A stretch of 64,000 bases of DNA from Pontibacter virosus (GCF_003096355.1 NZ_QEKI01000010.1:62001-126000), one strand, 5' to 3'; numbered from the stretch's first letter, positions 25,801-34,628 are shown. Notes: generated by a model from the letters alone, not told the origin. Made by a program: numbers and translations.

Positions 25801-25909
25801 TGACCCGGAAGTGAACGCCGCTGGCCAGACCAATGCCGTGCGGGGCTTCGACTTTGTGGAGGTGCCGATCCCGAGAACCTATGCGCTGGGCCTCAACTTT
25901 ACTTTCTAA
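22898..25909 (+). CDS. SusC/RagA-family TonB-linked outer-membrane transporter
   Basis: 1003 residues. Signal peptide (about 1-31, ending AIAQG). Carboxypeptidase-regulatory-like domain (about 35-115), a TonB box-like segment DEVVVTGTS (about 125), a plug domain with the SusC hallmark LRGTSTV..DPLYIVDG (about 185-206), then a 22-strand barrel ending in YALGLNFTF. It imports a nutrient, driven by TonB, as a pair with the SusD lipoprotein 15 bp downstream. No glycosidase or sulfatase is adjacent, so the substrate cannot be inferred. Confidence 0.93.
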   Translation: MKKIYVIGKASGKAILLCFFLLSAACQLAIAQGARYTITGSVTDARTKSPLPGVVVKFQNQNIATATDANGVYNLSAALPPGSYQLTFSFIGFRPEVRPVTLGDQQTVQVDVQIREDIVGLDEVVVTGTSVATSKKQLGNAISTVSANSLENSVATSVDQALAGKVAGAQISQNSGNPAGGISVRLRGTSTVVGSGDPLYIVDGVIINNSSPELIDLGGYAQNRLVDINPNDIDRIEIIKGAAAAAIYGSRASNGVVQIFTKRGVEGKPKITVSTQFRVNEVRKTLDYNQYPFRFVNNLASDLTQEPVTRYDFQDMIFRTAFGTENNVSVSGGSANTQYYMSGNFLSNQGIIDNTSFKRGGARMRLDQTINNWISVSLGANYVLSTSEEIPNGGLSEAYGALTGFIFSNNFINPEPVNGIYPSTAPTAILRRTNPLEAINRFDFGQRTNRFIGDFQVNLTPINGLNVSYVLGFDNSTQIATGYIPVGNTTPSYDAGYSRRADRTSYLLNNDLNASYRTFLTDWLESTTGIGGTVQTEKYYSTGITGTQLGPIAQVSSGGATVVSGDGRADINIMGFFAQQTFGIGDRFFLTGAGRYDVSSVFGEDNRWQFYPKLSASYLVSNETFWQGLSEIIPIFKLRASYGQAGNLTAIGAYDRYTNYNPVSLPGLPGVIPSTLLGNSGIKPERQVETEFGADMSFLGGRLGLEFSVYKKDVEDLLLFIGLTPSSGFLNQYANIGTMTNKGFELMVTGAPVQTERVRWTSTLIYSRNKNEVNNIPGGVLPFPGGFGQVAAVDGYPLGSFYSTYFARNPDGSLLLNPAGLPQPERAGRNPENGQPMGATVPKVIGDPNPDWTGSWVNDISVGDRLSFRTQFDAVYGFDVFNFTRRVGERDLYGGLAGYEPELRGEVPKGTSAALFGIFENYIEDGSFIKLREVSVAYDFKPAFLGGNSVRLSLAGRNLFSIDDYSGYDPEVNAAGQTNAVRGFDFVEVPIPRTYALGLNFTF

Positions 25910-25924
25910 TTCTTCTTCAACCTA

Positions 25925-27253
25925 ATGATCAACAACATGAAAAATATAGCTTCTTACTTAAAAGTGGGTTTGCTCTCGGGCTGTCTGCTGCTGTCGAGTG
26001 GGTGCGAGTTGGATATACCCAATCCCAATGCAGCCAGTGACGTTGAGGTGCTGAACTCCCGCGAAGGCATCGTAGCCCTGAGTGTGGGGATGCGCCAGTT
26101 TTACTCTACCGCAGGCCTGGAAGCCGCCCTGCTATACCCGGGTGTGACGGGCCGGGAGATGAAAGGGGTGGCCACCTTTACCAACGTGCTCGAACTGGAG
26201 GCGGGCGGAACTGCCCTGCCAACGTTTAACGGCAACATACTCGGACTCTGGTCCCGTATGCAGCGCGTCATGTACATGAGCGAGCAGATTCTGGAAAACG
26301 CCCCTAACATACCAACCCTGACAGGAGGAACACTGAGTGGGGTCATGGCGCATGCGCATTTGTTCAATGCCATGGCGCTCGGCAACCTGATCAACGCCTT
26401 CGAACAGGCCAATTTGGAAACGAGCCGGACCGACAGGGTAACCTTTAACTCCCGGGCAGAGGTGTTGGCAGCCGCCATTGCGCATCTGAACGAAGGCATC
26501 GCCCTGATCGAGGCTATACCACCTTCACCAGAATTTACGACGCAGGTCACCGGCACCGCTTTCGACTTACGCAATACGCTGTACGCTTACAGTGCCCGCT
26601 ACAATCTTTATGCAGGAAACTATGACGCGGCCATCTCCAATGCAGACAAAGTGGATCTGACCAGACGCTCTGAGTTCGTGTACAGCACACTGAGTCCGAA
26701 CCCGGTTTACAACACTGTTTTTATCCTGGCCTATTTCAGACCACGTGATAAGTTCGGTTTGCCAGATGCGCTTTTTGAAGCAGGAGACAGGCGATACAAC
26801 TTCTACATGACAGAGCCGGGAGCTGATGTGGCCGGGGACCGGGTGATGACACTGGCAGGTTTTTTCAACACGCAGACCACTGGCATCCCGGCATACCTGC
26901 CCGATGAAATGAAGCTCATCAAAGCAGAAGCGCTGCTGCGAAACAACGGCTCCCAGGACGAGGCACTAGCGCTGATCAACCAGGTGCGGACACAGACTGC
27001 CGGTGATCCTTTTAGCGTGCATGCGGGTTTGCCGGCTTACAGCGGACCTATGACAAGAGAAGCCCTGCTCCTGGAGGTATACAAACAGCGGTCTGCTGAG
27101 CTATACCTGAGCGGACAAAAATGGGAGGACAGTCGCCGTTTCAACCGTCCGGGACCACCGGATAACCTGAGCGAACGTAATCGCAATTTCTACCCGTATC
27201 CGGACCAGGAGCGACGTAACAATCCGAATACGCCAAACGATCCTGCTATTTAG
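25925..27253 (+). CDS. SusD/RagB-family nutrient-binding lipoprotein
   Basis: 442 residues, somewhat short for SusD (often 480-550). Lipobox LSSGC near residue 27, then ELDIPNPN, the usual SusD lead. TPR-like helices follow and the C-terminal LLEVYKQRSAELYLSGQKWEDSRRF is a clear SusD signature. It is surface-exposed and forms the lid of the SusC pore. It is co-transcribed with the SusC gene and ends at a strong terminator. ATG at 25925 or 25937 is possible. An octamer at 27101 encodes Leu-Tyr-Leu in the signature. Confidence 0.9.
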   Translation: MINNMKNIASYLKVGLLSGCLLLSSGCELDIPNPNAASDVEVLNSREGIVALSVGMRQFYSTAGLEAALLYPGVTGREMKGVATFTNVLELEAGGTALPTFNGNILGLWSRMQRVMYMSEQILENAPNIPTLTGGTLSGVMAHAHLFNAMALGNLINAFEQANLETSRTDRVTFNSRAEVLAAAIAHLNEGIALIEAIPPSPEFTTQVTGTAFDLRNTLYAYSARYNLYAGNYDAAISNADKVDLTRRSEFVYSTLSPNPVYNTVFILAYFRPRDKFGLPDALFEAGDRRYNFYMTEPGADVAGDRVMTLAGFFNTQTTGIPAYLPDEMKLIKAEALLRNNGSQDEALALINQVRTQTAGDPFSVHAGLPAYSGPMTREALLLEVYKQRSAELYLSGQKWEDSRRFNRPGPPDNLSERNRNFYPYPDQERRNNPNTPNDPAI

Positions 27254-27285
27254 GACCCGGAGGCTATACCTGTTTCTGATATAGC

Positions 27286-27336
27286 AAAAACCTCTGCCAC
27301 TGCAGCACAGACGCTGGAAGTCGGCAGAGGTTTTTT
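27286..27336 (+). terminator. Terminator after the SusC/SusD operon
   Basis: AAAAACCTCTGCC (27286-27298) pairs with GGCAGAGGTTTTT (27323-27335), a 13-bp perfect stem with a 24-base loop and a T-run. It also works toward the minus-strand gene ending at 27352. Confidence 0.85.
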
Positions 27337-27351
27337 ATGTACTTGGTAAGT

Positions 27352-27879
27352 TTAACGTGAAGGACTGCGCTGCAGGATCAATTCCTCTTCGATGGCAGGA
27401 CTTAGCACCAGTACCAGGTGCTCGGCAAAAGCGGCATTTTCGAGTTGTTTGTCACTCATCAAGGCGATCAGCCCGACGGGTTCGCCGTCTTCGGTCAGGA
27501 AAATGCTGCCCAAGTAGCTTTCGATATTCAATACCTGTAGCCCGATGTCGCGTGGGAAGTGGCGCTGTACGTTGTTGGGATAGTAACAGAAGCGTTGGGT
27601 CAGGACAGAATCGCAGGGATAGTGCTGCAGGGGATAGGTGATGTTGGACTGGATTTCCCCGTCTTTCGTTAATACCTTCGTAACGACGTGCCTGCCATCA
27701 TCACTTAAACTACCGATCACCACATACTGCACCTTCGCGTGCGCTGTGATGAATTCAGCCGCCCGCTGCAGGAAAGCCTGGCCGCGCGGTTGTGAGGTAA
27801 GTGAAATGGCAGATTCCAGTATACGGTGCTCATCCTCACGGAGCGCATAATTCCAATGATGCACGAACCTGTATTCCAT
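27352..27879 (-). CDS. GAF-domain-like sensory protein
   Basis: 175 residues from MEYRFVHHWNYALRED (ATG at 27877-27879). A central region with VQYVVIGSLSDDG, a PCDSVLTQRFCYYPNNVQRHFP stretch and ESYLGSIFLTEDGEPVGLIALMSD follows the GAF fold of stand-alone GAF proteins, which bind small ligands or sense redox. No output domain is attached. Another frame start at 27927 is less likely. It is convergent with the SusD gene. Confidence 0.6.
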   Translation of the reverse strand: MEYRFVHHWNYALREDEHRILESAISLTSQPRGQAFLQRAAEFITAHAKVQYVVIGSLSDDGRHVVTKVLTKDGEIQSNITYPLQHYPCDSVLTQRFCYYPNNVQRHFPRDIGLQVLNIESYLGSIFLTEDGEPVGLIALMSDKQLENAAFAEHLVLVLSPAIEEELILQRSPSR

Positions 27880-28042
27880 CGCACAAAGTAAAAAGATAGT
27901 ATTCTGCAAAAATACACATTTTAGCAAAAGGACAACAATAGGATAAATGTCAATTCATGAATTACTTATAATGCTCTGTAAATAATAGTAATACTATTTA
28001 AGTGCTCTTTTTTTCAATTATCGCTGTGTCTTTTATAAGTAC

Positions 28043-28050
28043 TACCTTTG
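28043..28050 (+). promoter_or_regulatory. Bacteroidota -7 promoter element
   Basis: TACCTTTG matches the Bacteroidota -7 consensus TAnnTTTG exactly. It is 44 bp before the ATG at 28094. The -33 TTG element is less clear. Confidence 0.45.
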
Positions 28051-28093
28051 CACTCAAATAATGTTCTATCAATTCATCAGTTTTTATATAGGC

Positions 28094-28852
28094 ATGGCAA
28101 AATACTATTCATGGAGATGTTGCAGGAAGGCGCTTTTTTTTGTCTTCGCACTATTGTTCACCAGTCAGGCCATGGCGCAGGTAAACTACAAAGGTGGCTC
28201 GAATGTACAGTTACTTTATGGCCGTAGCCTGAACCAGTCCGGTCAGCTGGCTACAATCACCCTGGAGCACTTTGGCGACCTGGGTGCGTTCGAGCACTTC
28301 GGTTTTGCCGACCTCTACAACGATGCCAGCCTGGCGGCGCCAAATCTATACCTGGAGTGGTATCCTAAACTGAGCCTGAGCCGTGCCACCGGGCGCAATG
28401 TCAGCCTGGGTCCGATCAGCGATGTGCTGGTAGGGGGTGGAATGAACGTCCTGTTCGGTGGCGACCAGGATTTCTTTGTCTACACGGCAGGGCCAGCCTT
28501 TAAATTCCGCCTTCCCGGCCAGGGACTGCTGCAGTTTGAGACCTACTACTACAAACAGCAGGGCAGCGAATACAACGGCACCTACCAGTTCACGCCCAGC
28601 TGGGACATTCCTATACCTGTTTCAGAGCGTCTCCGCTTCCGCTTCCGGGGCTTCATGGATTTTATCGGGGACCGTGGGCCGGGCACCACGCAGTACCTGA
28701 CGCAGCCACAACTGCACGTGGACCTGGGCAATTTCTGGGACAAACCTGGTAAAGTATACGTCGGCTCGGAGTGGCGCTACTGGCGCAACGTGGTAGGTAT
28801 AGCGGGCCTCGACGAGTCAATCCTGCAGGCGAATGTCCTATTCTCTTTGTAA
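28094..28852 (+). CDS. Outer-membrane channel, DUF5020/Tsx-like
   Basis: 252 residues from the ATG at 28094. Signal peptide (1-29, ending AMAQ). The mature part is all beta-type with features of Tsx-like nucleoside channels and DUF5020: LLYGRSLN, TLEHFGDLGAFEHFGFADLYND, NLYLEWYPKLSLS and a C-terminal strand ending in Leu. Expected to be a small beta-barrel porin; substrate is not known. The stop lies inside a 19-bp tandem duplication. The ATG at 28061 would put a second hydrophobic stretch before the signal peptide. Confidence 0.65.
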   Translation: MAKYYSWRCCRKALFFVFALLFTSQAMAQVNYKGGSNVQLLYGRSLNQSGQLATITLEHFGDLGAFEHFGFADLYNDASLAAPNLYLEWYPKLSLSRATGRNVSLGPISDVLVGGGMNVLFGGDQDFFVYTAGPAFKFRLPGQGLLQFETYYYKQQGSEYNGTYQFTPSWDIPIPVSERLRFRFRGFMDFIGDRGPGTTQYLTQPQLHVDLGNFWDKPGKVYVGSEWRYWRNVVGIAGLDESILQANVLFSL

Positions 28853-28870
28853 TGTCCTATTCTCTTTGTA
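28833..28870. repeat. 19-bp perfect tandem duplication across a stop codon
   Basis: ATGTCCTATTCTCTTTGTA at 28833-28851 is repeated at 28852-28870. The first unit encodes the last codons of the porin-like gene and the stop spans the junction, so the second copy is untranslated. It looks like a recent slippage duplication. Confidence 0.9.
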
Positions 28871-28889
28871 AGGAATAAGCACGAAGTAG

Positions 28890-31433
28890 TTACCTTTTTG
28901 ACAGCGCTCTCAAAAAGGGCGCTGTTTTACTTTCCTTTGATTTGGCGATAAGGGCAGGAGATCCTGCCGCGACAATATTGCCGCCTTCTTCTCCGGCACC
29001 AGGACCGATATCGATCACCCAGTCGCTGGCAGCTACTACGCGCATGTCGTGCTCTACTACAATCACGGTGTTGCCGGCATCCACTAAATGGTGAAGCTGC
29101 GTCATGAGCTTGTCGACATCAGCGGGGTGCAGACCGGTGGTAGGTTCGTCTAAAATGTACAGGGTATTGCCGCGTTGTGACCGCTGCAGTTCGGTAGCGA
29201 GCTTGATGCGCTGCGCCTCACCACCCGACAACTCTGTGGCGGGTTGCCCGAGTCGCAGGTAGCCCAGGCCGACTTCGCGCAGCATAGTGAGCGCACGGTG
29301 CACAGCGGGCTCCTCATCAAAAAACTCCCACGCCGCGTCCACCGTCATATCAAGCACTTCGGCGATGTTCTTGTCCCGGTAGGTCACTTCCAGGGTTTGG
29401 GCATTGTAGCGCGCGCCGTGGCACACAGGGCAGGGGGCGTATACACTCGGCAAGAAGAGGAGCTCTACCATCACAAAGCCTTCTCCCTGGCAATTCTCAC
29501 AGCGCCCCTTGGCGACGTTAAAGGAAAATCGGCCGGCATCGTAGCGACGTTTTTTTGCAAGCGGCGTGCTGGCAAAAAGCTTGCGCACATGATCGAACAA
29601 ACCGGTGTAGGTGGCCATGTTGGAGCGCGGCGTCCGGCCGATGGGCTTCTGGTCCACGCGCACCAGCCGTTTGATCTGTTCTATACCTGCTGTAACATGG
29701 CCTACGGTGGTGACAGGTATATCACGCTCCAGTTCGTCGCCTTCCTCTTCTTCTACAGGCAGTTGGTGTCCCAGATGGGCGGCTACCAGATCCACCAACA
29801 CCTGGCTCACCAGGCTGGACTTACCGGAGCCCGATACGCCCGTCACAGCAGTGAACACGCCAAGCGGAAACTCGGCGGACAGGCTGTGCAGGTTATTTCG
29901 ACTAACGTCGCTTAGTTTAAGCCAGTTTTTGGGTGCACGCGGATCGGAGTTGAAGCCATTTGCTTTGCCGAACAGATACGCGCCTGTATGGGAGGCCTCC
30001 ACTTGCCGCAATCCTTCCATCGGACCACTGTACAGAATCTCACCACCTTTCTCACCAGCAGCAGGTCCCACATCCACAATCCAGTCGGCATGGCGGATCA
30101 CTTCCAGGTCATGCTCAACGATAAAGAGGGAATTACCCGCTTTCTTGAGTCCGTCAAGGGCCCGGAGTAGCGCTATTTTGTCGGCGGGGTGCAGACCGGC
30201 GGAGGGTTCGTCGAGCACATACACCACCCCGAACAGGTGCGAGTAAAGCTGCGTGGCCAGGCGCAGGCGCTGCAGTTCGCCGGGAGAAAGGGTCGGTGTA
30301 CTGCGCTCAAGCGATAAATATCCCAGTCCCAGGTCGAGTAGCACATCGATGCGTGCACACAGGTCATCTGCAATGCGTTTGGCCACGATTGCCTGCTCCG
30401 GGTGCTCGGCTTCCGTGCGGGCATGGCCCGGCTCGGTGCCCCGTGCAAAAGGCTTCAGTACGGCCTGCACTCTCTTCAAAGGCAAGCGTGAAAGCTCTGT
30501 GATATCGTAGCCGGCAAACTTCACCGACAGTGACTCCGGTCGCAGGCGCTTGCCTTGACAGGTAGGGCAGTCGGTGCTCAGCATATACTGCATCACCCGC
30601 TTTTTCATAAGCGGGCTGTTGGTGTTGGCGAAGGTATGGAACACATGCCGGCGGGCGCTGCTAAAGGTGCCCATGTAGTTGGGCTCTTCTTTGCGTTTGA
30701 GGGCGCGGCGTGTCTCTTCGGGGGTATAGCCAGGGTATACCGGCGCAACGGGCTGCTCGTCTGTAAAGAGGATCCAGTCACGGTCTTTCTGGGGTAGGTC
30801 ACGCCAGGGCTTGTCCACATCAAATCCCAACGTCACCAAGATGTCGCGCTGGTTTTGGCCGCCCCAGGCTGTAGGCCATGCCGCAATGGCCCGCTCCCGG
30901 ATGGTGAGCGAATCGTCGGGCACCATCGATTTTTCGGTGACATCATACATGCGCCCCAGGCCGTGGCAGGTCGGGCAGGCTCCTTCGGCGGTGTTGGGCG
31001 AGAAGGCCTCTGCGTAGATAATGGACTGCCCTTCGGGGTAGTCGCCCGCACGGGAATAAAGCATGCGCAGCAGGTTGGAAAGTGTCGTGACGCTGCCCAC
31101 TGAGGAACGGGTAGTGGGGGTACCGCGCTGCTGTTGCAGGGCCACAGCGGGGGGCAGGCCGTTTATGGCATCCACCTCGGGCACTGCCATCTGATGAAAA
31201 AGCCGGCGGGCGTACGGCGACACCGACTCCAGGTAGCGGCGCTGCGCTTCGGCATAAAGCGTTCCGAAAGCCAGACTCGACTTACCAGAACCCGAAACGC
31301 CTGTAAACACCACCAGGGCATCGCGAGGTATGGACAGGCTGATGTTTTTGAGGTTGTGCTCCCGCGCACCCCGTACTTCTACAAACCCCTTGAATTGCCC
31401 TGTTGTAGTCTGATCCTGTTTTAGATTAGCCAT
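28890..31433 (-). CDS. UvrA paralog (UvrA2 / excinuclease-like ABC ATPase)
   Basis: 847 residues from [10 protein letters not shown] (ATG at 31431-31433), against about 940 for canonical UvrA. Two ABC domains with Walker [10 protein letters not shown] (45-53) and a second near 560. Zinc modules of the CPTC..GLG, CPTCQG and [14 protein letters not shown] types are present. The stretch after the first Walker A goes directly into [19 protein letters not shown], and the chain length fits loss of the UvrB-binding module, as in class II UvrA2 proteins linked to drug or DNA-adduct tolerance. It stands alone. An earlier in-frame start at 31556 is not supported. Confidence 0.85.
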   Translation of the reverse strand: MANLKQDQTTTGQFKGFVEVRGAREHNLKNISLSIPRDALVVFTGVSGSGKSSLAFGTLYAEAQRRYLESVSPYARRLFHQMAVPEVDAINGLPPAVALQQQRGTPTTRSSVGSVTTLSNLLRMLYSRAGDYPEGQSIIYAEAFSPNTAEGACPTCHGLGRMYDVTEKSMVPDDSLTIRERAIAAWPTAWGGQNQRDILVTLGFDVDKPWRDLPQKDRDWILFTDEQPVAPVYPGYTPEETRRALKRKEEPNYMGTFSSARRHVFHTFANTNSPLMKKRVMQYMLSTDCPTCQGKRLRPESLSVKFAGYDITELSRLPLKRVQAVLKPFARGTEPGHARTEAEHPEQAIVAKRIADDLCARIDVLLDLGLGYLSLERSTPTLSPGELQRLRLATQLYSHLFGVVYVLDEPSAGLHPADKIALLRALDGLKKAGNSLFIVEHDLEVIRHADWIVDVGPAAGEKGGEILYSGPMEGLRQVEASHTGAYLFGKANGFNSDPRAPKNWLKLSDVSRNNLHSLSAEFPLGVFTAVTGVSGSGKSSLVSQVLVDLVAAHLGHQLPVEEEEGDELERDIPVTTVGHVTAGIEQIKRLVRVDQKPIGRTPRSNMATYTGLFDHVRKLFASTPLAKKRRYDAGRFSFNVAKGRCENCQGEGFVMVELLFLPSVYAPCPVCHGARYNAQTLEVTYRDKNIAEVLDMTVDAAWEFFDEEPAVHRALTMLREVGLGYLRLGQPATELSGGEAQRIKLATELQRSQRGNTLYILDEPTTGLHPADVDKLMTQLHHLVDAGNTVIVVEHDMRVVAASDWVIDIGPGAGEEGGNIVAAGSPALIAKSKESKTAPFLRALSKR

Positions 31434-31654
31434 GTGTTGTGGTATAAACTGCAATGCTGCGAAGGTATAGCATCCTGTCGCAAAAGAAAATTGTTGAGTG
31501 TACGCAGGATTGGGCTTTTTGGTAAGGTATAACCACATCTCAGCATCCTCCCCCAAACTGGTACAAAGAATTTCTTTGGAATTATAACTAATTGAAAAAC
31601 AATAAGGTATAAACTAGTTGGGCTATTTGATTCAGACACCAAACCAACTAAAAT

Positions 31655-31834
31655 ATGAAAACACTCAAATGCAGGGATGTCGGCTTTGACTGCAATGCCG
31701 AAGTAAAGGCCAACACCGAACAGGAAGTGCTGGCGCAGGCCAGTAAGCATGCGCACGATGTGCATCACGTAGATGTAACGCCTCAAATGGCCGAGCAGAT
31801 CAAAACCAAGATCAGGGACGACGGCAGACCATAG
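31655..31834 (+). CDS. DUF1059 small protein
   Basis: A 59-residue frame. The opening MKTLKCRDVGFDCNAEVKA, then EQEVLAQASKHAHDVHHV and TPQMAEQIKTKIRD, match DUF1059 almost end to end: two Cys near the N-terminus (C6, C13) and a His-rich helix (H32, H34, H37, H38). The Cys and His residues suggest metal binding, but the function of the family is not known. A terminator follows. Upstream 31434-31654 holds no gene but has octamer variants. Confidence 0.85.
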   Translation: MKTLKCRDVGFDCNAEVKANTEQEVLAQASKHAHDVHHVDVTPQMAEQIKTKIRDDGRP

Positions 31835-31870
31835 TACTTACAAAGGCAGCATTGTATCATTTTTTCAGTT

Positions 31871-31897
31871 AGGCGCAGTTTATACCTGTGCCTTTTT
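31871..31897 (+). terminator. Terminator after DUF1059
   Basis: AGGCGCAG (31871-31878) pairs with CTGTGCCT (31886-31893) with one G-U, then TTTT. The loop and right arm carry TTATACCTG, a one-base variant of the dispersed octamer. Confidence 0.7.
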
Positions 31898-32089
31898 CAT
31901 GTTATGGGGCGGGTCATTTTTACAGGATTCTCGATAGCCAGTATAAGTGCATATGTATATAGGTATTTCTTTTAAAAATACAATTTCTGCAACTATTAAG
32001 GTATAGATTAGTATTTAATTAAACTTGATTCGGAAGCCCGACCAGGGTGGAAGAGAGAGCATATTTGACGACAAACTGAAAACTAACTT

Positions 32090-33241
32090 ATGCTGGCAAT
32101 GAACTACCGCGGGCCGCAACGGGTCCGCATTGACGAAAAACCAGAGCCCAAGATTCTGCATCCCCAGGATGCCATCGTGCGTGTAACGCGCTCTTGCATC
32201 TGTGGCTCGGACCTCCACCTCTACAACGGTAACGTGCCCGACACCCGCGTGGGCATGACCTTTGGCCACGAGTTTATTGGAGAAGTAATTGAAATCGGAT
32301 CTGAAATACAGAAGCTCAAAGTGGGCGATATGGTGATCGTGCCGTTTAACATCGCCTGCGGTAAATGCCATTTCTGTAAGCAGGGCCTCTTTGGTAACTG
32401 CCATGAGTCCAACTCACAGGCGACTGCGGTAGGAGGTATCTTCGGCTACTCACACACGGCCGGTGGCTACGATGGGGGACAGGCAGAGTATGTGCGCGTA
32501 CCTTATGCGGATGTCGGGCCAACCGTTATACCTCCAGGAATGGACCCTGACGATGCCGTGCTGCTGACAGACGTGGTGCCAACCGGCTACCAGGCTGCCG
32601 AGATGGGCGGTATACAGAAGGGCGATACAGTCGTGATCTTTGGTGCCGGTCCGATCGGGATTATGGCGGCACGCTGCTCCTGGCTCTTCGGCGCTGGCCG
32701 CGTGATTGTGATCGACAAAGTGGAATACCGCCTGGAGTTCGTGCGCAACTACGCCAGTTGCGAGGCCTACAACTACGAAGAGATGGACGACCCGGTGGTG
32801 TTTGTAAAGAAGACGACCGATTGGATGGGCGCTGATGTGGTGATTGACGCTGTAGGCGCTGAAGCAACCGGTAACGTGATGCAAACCATTACGGGGCGCA
32901 AACTCCTGCTGCAGGCTGGCTCTGCCACGGCTGCGCACTGGGCTGTTAACTCTGTAAAAAAGGGTGGCATTGTGTCGATTGTAGGTATATACGGTCCAAC
33001 GGATAATCTCTTCCCGCTCGGTAATGTGGTAAACAAAGGTCTCACTATTCGGGCGAACCAGGCCTCCGTGAAGCGTCTTCTGCCGAGGCTGATCGACCAC
33101 GTGCAGAATGGCATCCTCAATCCGAAAGCGCTGATCACGCACCGCGTGCCGCTTGAAGACGTAGCAGATGCCTACCATATTTTTTCAGAGAAACTGGACA
33201 ACTGCATCAAGCCTGTCCTGATTCCGCCATCAGCCAGATAA
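32090..33241 (+). CDS. Zinc-dependent alcohol dehydrogenase
   Basis: 383 residues. Medium-chain ADH. The catalytic zinc ligands are Cys38 (CICGSDLH) and His60/Glu61 (GHE); the structural zinc Cys are 90, 93, 96 and 104. A NAD(P) Rossmann motif GAGPIGIMA follows near 190. It resembles the glutathione-independent formaldehyde dehydrogenase and threonine-dehydrogenase-like branch. A membrane-tailed hypothetical starts 14 bp downstream. The in-frame ATG at 32099 is an alternative start. Confidence 0.9.
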   Translation: MLAMNYRGPQRVRIDEKPEPKILHPQDAIVRVTRSCICGSDLHLYNGNVPDTRVGMTFGHEFIGEVIEIGSEIQKLKVGDMVIVPFNIACGKCHFCKQGLFGNCHESNSQATAVGGIFGYSHTAGGYDGGQAEYVRVPYADVGPTVIPPGMDPDDAVLLTDVVPTGYQAAEMGGIQKGDTVVIFGAGPIGIMAARCSWLFGAGRVIVIDKVEYRLEFVRNYASCEAYNYEEMDDPVVFVKKTTDWMGADVVIDAVGAEATGNVMQTITGRKLLLQAGSATAAHWAVNSVKKGGIVSIVGIYGPTDNLFPLGNVVNKGLTIRANQASVKRLLPRLIDHVQNGILNPKALITHRVPLEDVADAYHIFSEKLDNCIKPVLIPPSAR

Positions 33242-33255
33242 AGGAGAGAAAGACC

Positions 33256-33744
33256 ATGGAAAACAAGACACCAAAAGATTATTCGCATATAAAAGGCTGG
33301 GGTATAGACGCTGATCCGAAGAACGATCCGACGTACCCCATGAAACACCGCACCGACGCTGAGCAGGAGGGCTACAGTTGGGAGCGCCCGACACAGCAGG
33401 ACATCAACATCGAAGTGCTGCACTCGATTGAGCGGCCCAATGTAACGGCCGTTTTCGGAACATCAGAGCCGCCAAGCGGACTGAGCGGCATGATCCGGCG
33501 TTTTGCCTTCAAGCACAGCGAAAACAGCTACCTGCACTGGCTGCCCCTGCTGATGGCAGACCGCGTGAATGTGGTAGAGGGCGTGCTGGATGATTTTGCT
33601 AAAGGCACCGTGCCGAACATCTTTGCCGAAAAAGGCTGGAAAGCCGACTGGGAGCACAACCGCAGCGGACTTATCCAAAAAGTAGGCATTATGGCCCTGG
33701 TGGCCACTGCAGCCGTGGTGTTGATCACGCGCAAAAAGGATTAG
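33256..33744 (+). CDS. Hypothetical protein with C-terminal membrane tail
   Basis: 162 residues. A polar N-terminal part with WGIDADPKNDPTYPMK and ERPTQQDINIEVLHSIERP precedes a helical middle and a C-terminal hydrophobic segment (about 142-158, VGIMALVATAAVVLI) ending RKKD, a tail-anchor-like arrangement. It begins 14 bp after the ADH stop, after a purine-rich GGAGAGAAAG, so the two are probably co-transcribed and may work together. Family not recognised by name. Confidence 0.6.
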   Translation: MENKTPKDYSHIKGWGIDADPKNDPTYPMKHRTDAEQEGYSWERPTQQDINIEVLHSIERPNVTAVFGTSEPPSGLSGMIRRFAFKHSENSYLHWLPLLMADRVNVVEGVLDDFAKGTVPNIFAEKGWKADWEHNRSGLIQKVGIMALVATAAVVLITRKKD

Positions 33745-33772
33745 CTGAAGGGTTAGACAATAGCCAATAAGG

Positions 33773-33806
33773 AAGGCAGTTACTGTAAAGTAGCTGCCTT
33801 TTTGCT
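33773..33806. terminator. Bidirectional terminator between convergent genes
   Basis: AAGGCAGTTAC (33773-33783) pairs with GTAGCTGCCTT (33790-33800) with one G-U, then TTTTGCTTT. It serves both the ADH operon and the VLRF1-like gene. Confidence 0.75.
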
Positions 33807-34628
33807 TTAATCCCAATCTACTATATCATCCTCTTCGTCTTCATCATCAAAGGATAGGTCTTCTTCATCATCCCATTCATCAGTCACATATACCTCGTCG
33901 GCAGTATCCTCAAAGGCGGTAGGGGTGTCCTTCGCATCATCAGTGTTTAAGTGGTGCAGCAAAAAATCCTGAAGCAGCGGGATGGCGGCAAATCCTTCTT
34001 CGGTCAGGGGGATTAACTCACCCCGCTGCAGGAAGCGGTTGGTATCGAGCAGTACCTCGTAGATGGGCGTGTGGATGTGCTTCGGTATTTTGAACAGCCG
34101 TGGATCGCGCTTATCGAATGGTGTGGGCACGGCGGAGGTATACAGGTAGGGCAACAGGGTTTTAGAACAACTCATGGCGATTCGGTCGATGCGGTGTTCC
34201 TGAAAATATGCCTGCAGGCGGTTGTTGATGTTCTCAAAAAACTCAGCGGTTTCGCCCAGCCTTACCCGGGAGCCCGCCCTTGATTTGCCTTTTGTCTTAA
34301 GATACTTAATCTGGCTGACGCCCTGTTTCTGCCGCACCATGTACGAGCGAAATACTTTGTGGTTCAGGCATCGCCCATCCTCAAAATAACCCATAGCACA
34401 GTGGCCCGCCTGTATCAGTAGGACCACGTAATTTACCGATTTGGCTTCGGCTATACCTGATTCAGCATAGAGTATAGATAGTGGCAAGCGGAAATGTACC
34501 TGCTCTGTTCCATCTTCGTCTAGCAACGTCAGCCGGTGCTTTTCAGAGTCATAGACTGTCTTGGTCGATGACGAGTAAATTTCCTGCAACAGTTCAGCAG
34601 CAACGGCCTTAGGTATAAATTTGTTCAT
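33807..34628 (-). CDS. VLRF1-domain protein (bacterial Vms1/ANKZF1-like release factor)
   Basis: 273 residues from MNKFIPKAVAAELLQ (ATG at 34626-34628). The core HKVFRSYMVRQKQGVSQIKY, then KGKSRAGSRVRLGETAEFFENINNRL, matches the VLRF1 domain, an eRF1-like fold that in yeast Vms1 and human ANKZF1 frees nascent chains from peptidyl-tRNA on stalled ribosomes. The catalytic glutamine equivalent is Q106 in GVSQ (103-106). A long acidic tail (about 250-273) follows and may aid ribosome contact. No rqcH partner is adjacent. A fragment of a second copy lies at 36913-37071. Confidence is moderate: no alignment was run. Confidence 0.65.
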   Translation of the reverse strand: MNKFIPKAVAAELLQEIYSSSTKTVYDSEKHRLTLLDEDGTEQVHFRLPLSILYAESGIAEAKSVNYVVLLIQAGHCAMGYFEDGRCLNHKVFRSYMVRQKQGVSQIKYLKTKGKSRAGSRVRLGETAEFFENINNRLQAYFQEHRIDRIAMSCSKTLLPYLYTSAVPTPFDKRDPRLFKIPKHIHTPIYEVLLDTNRFLQRGELIPLTEEGFAAIPLLQDFLLHHLNTDDAKDTPTAFEDTADEVYVTDEWDDEEDLSFDDEDEEDDIVDWD

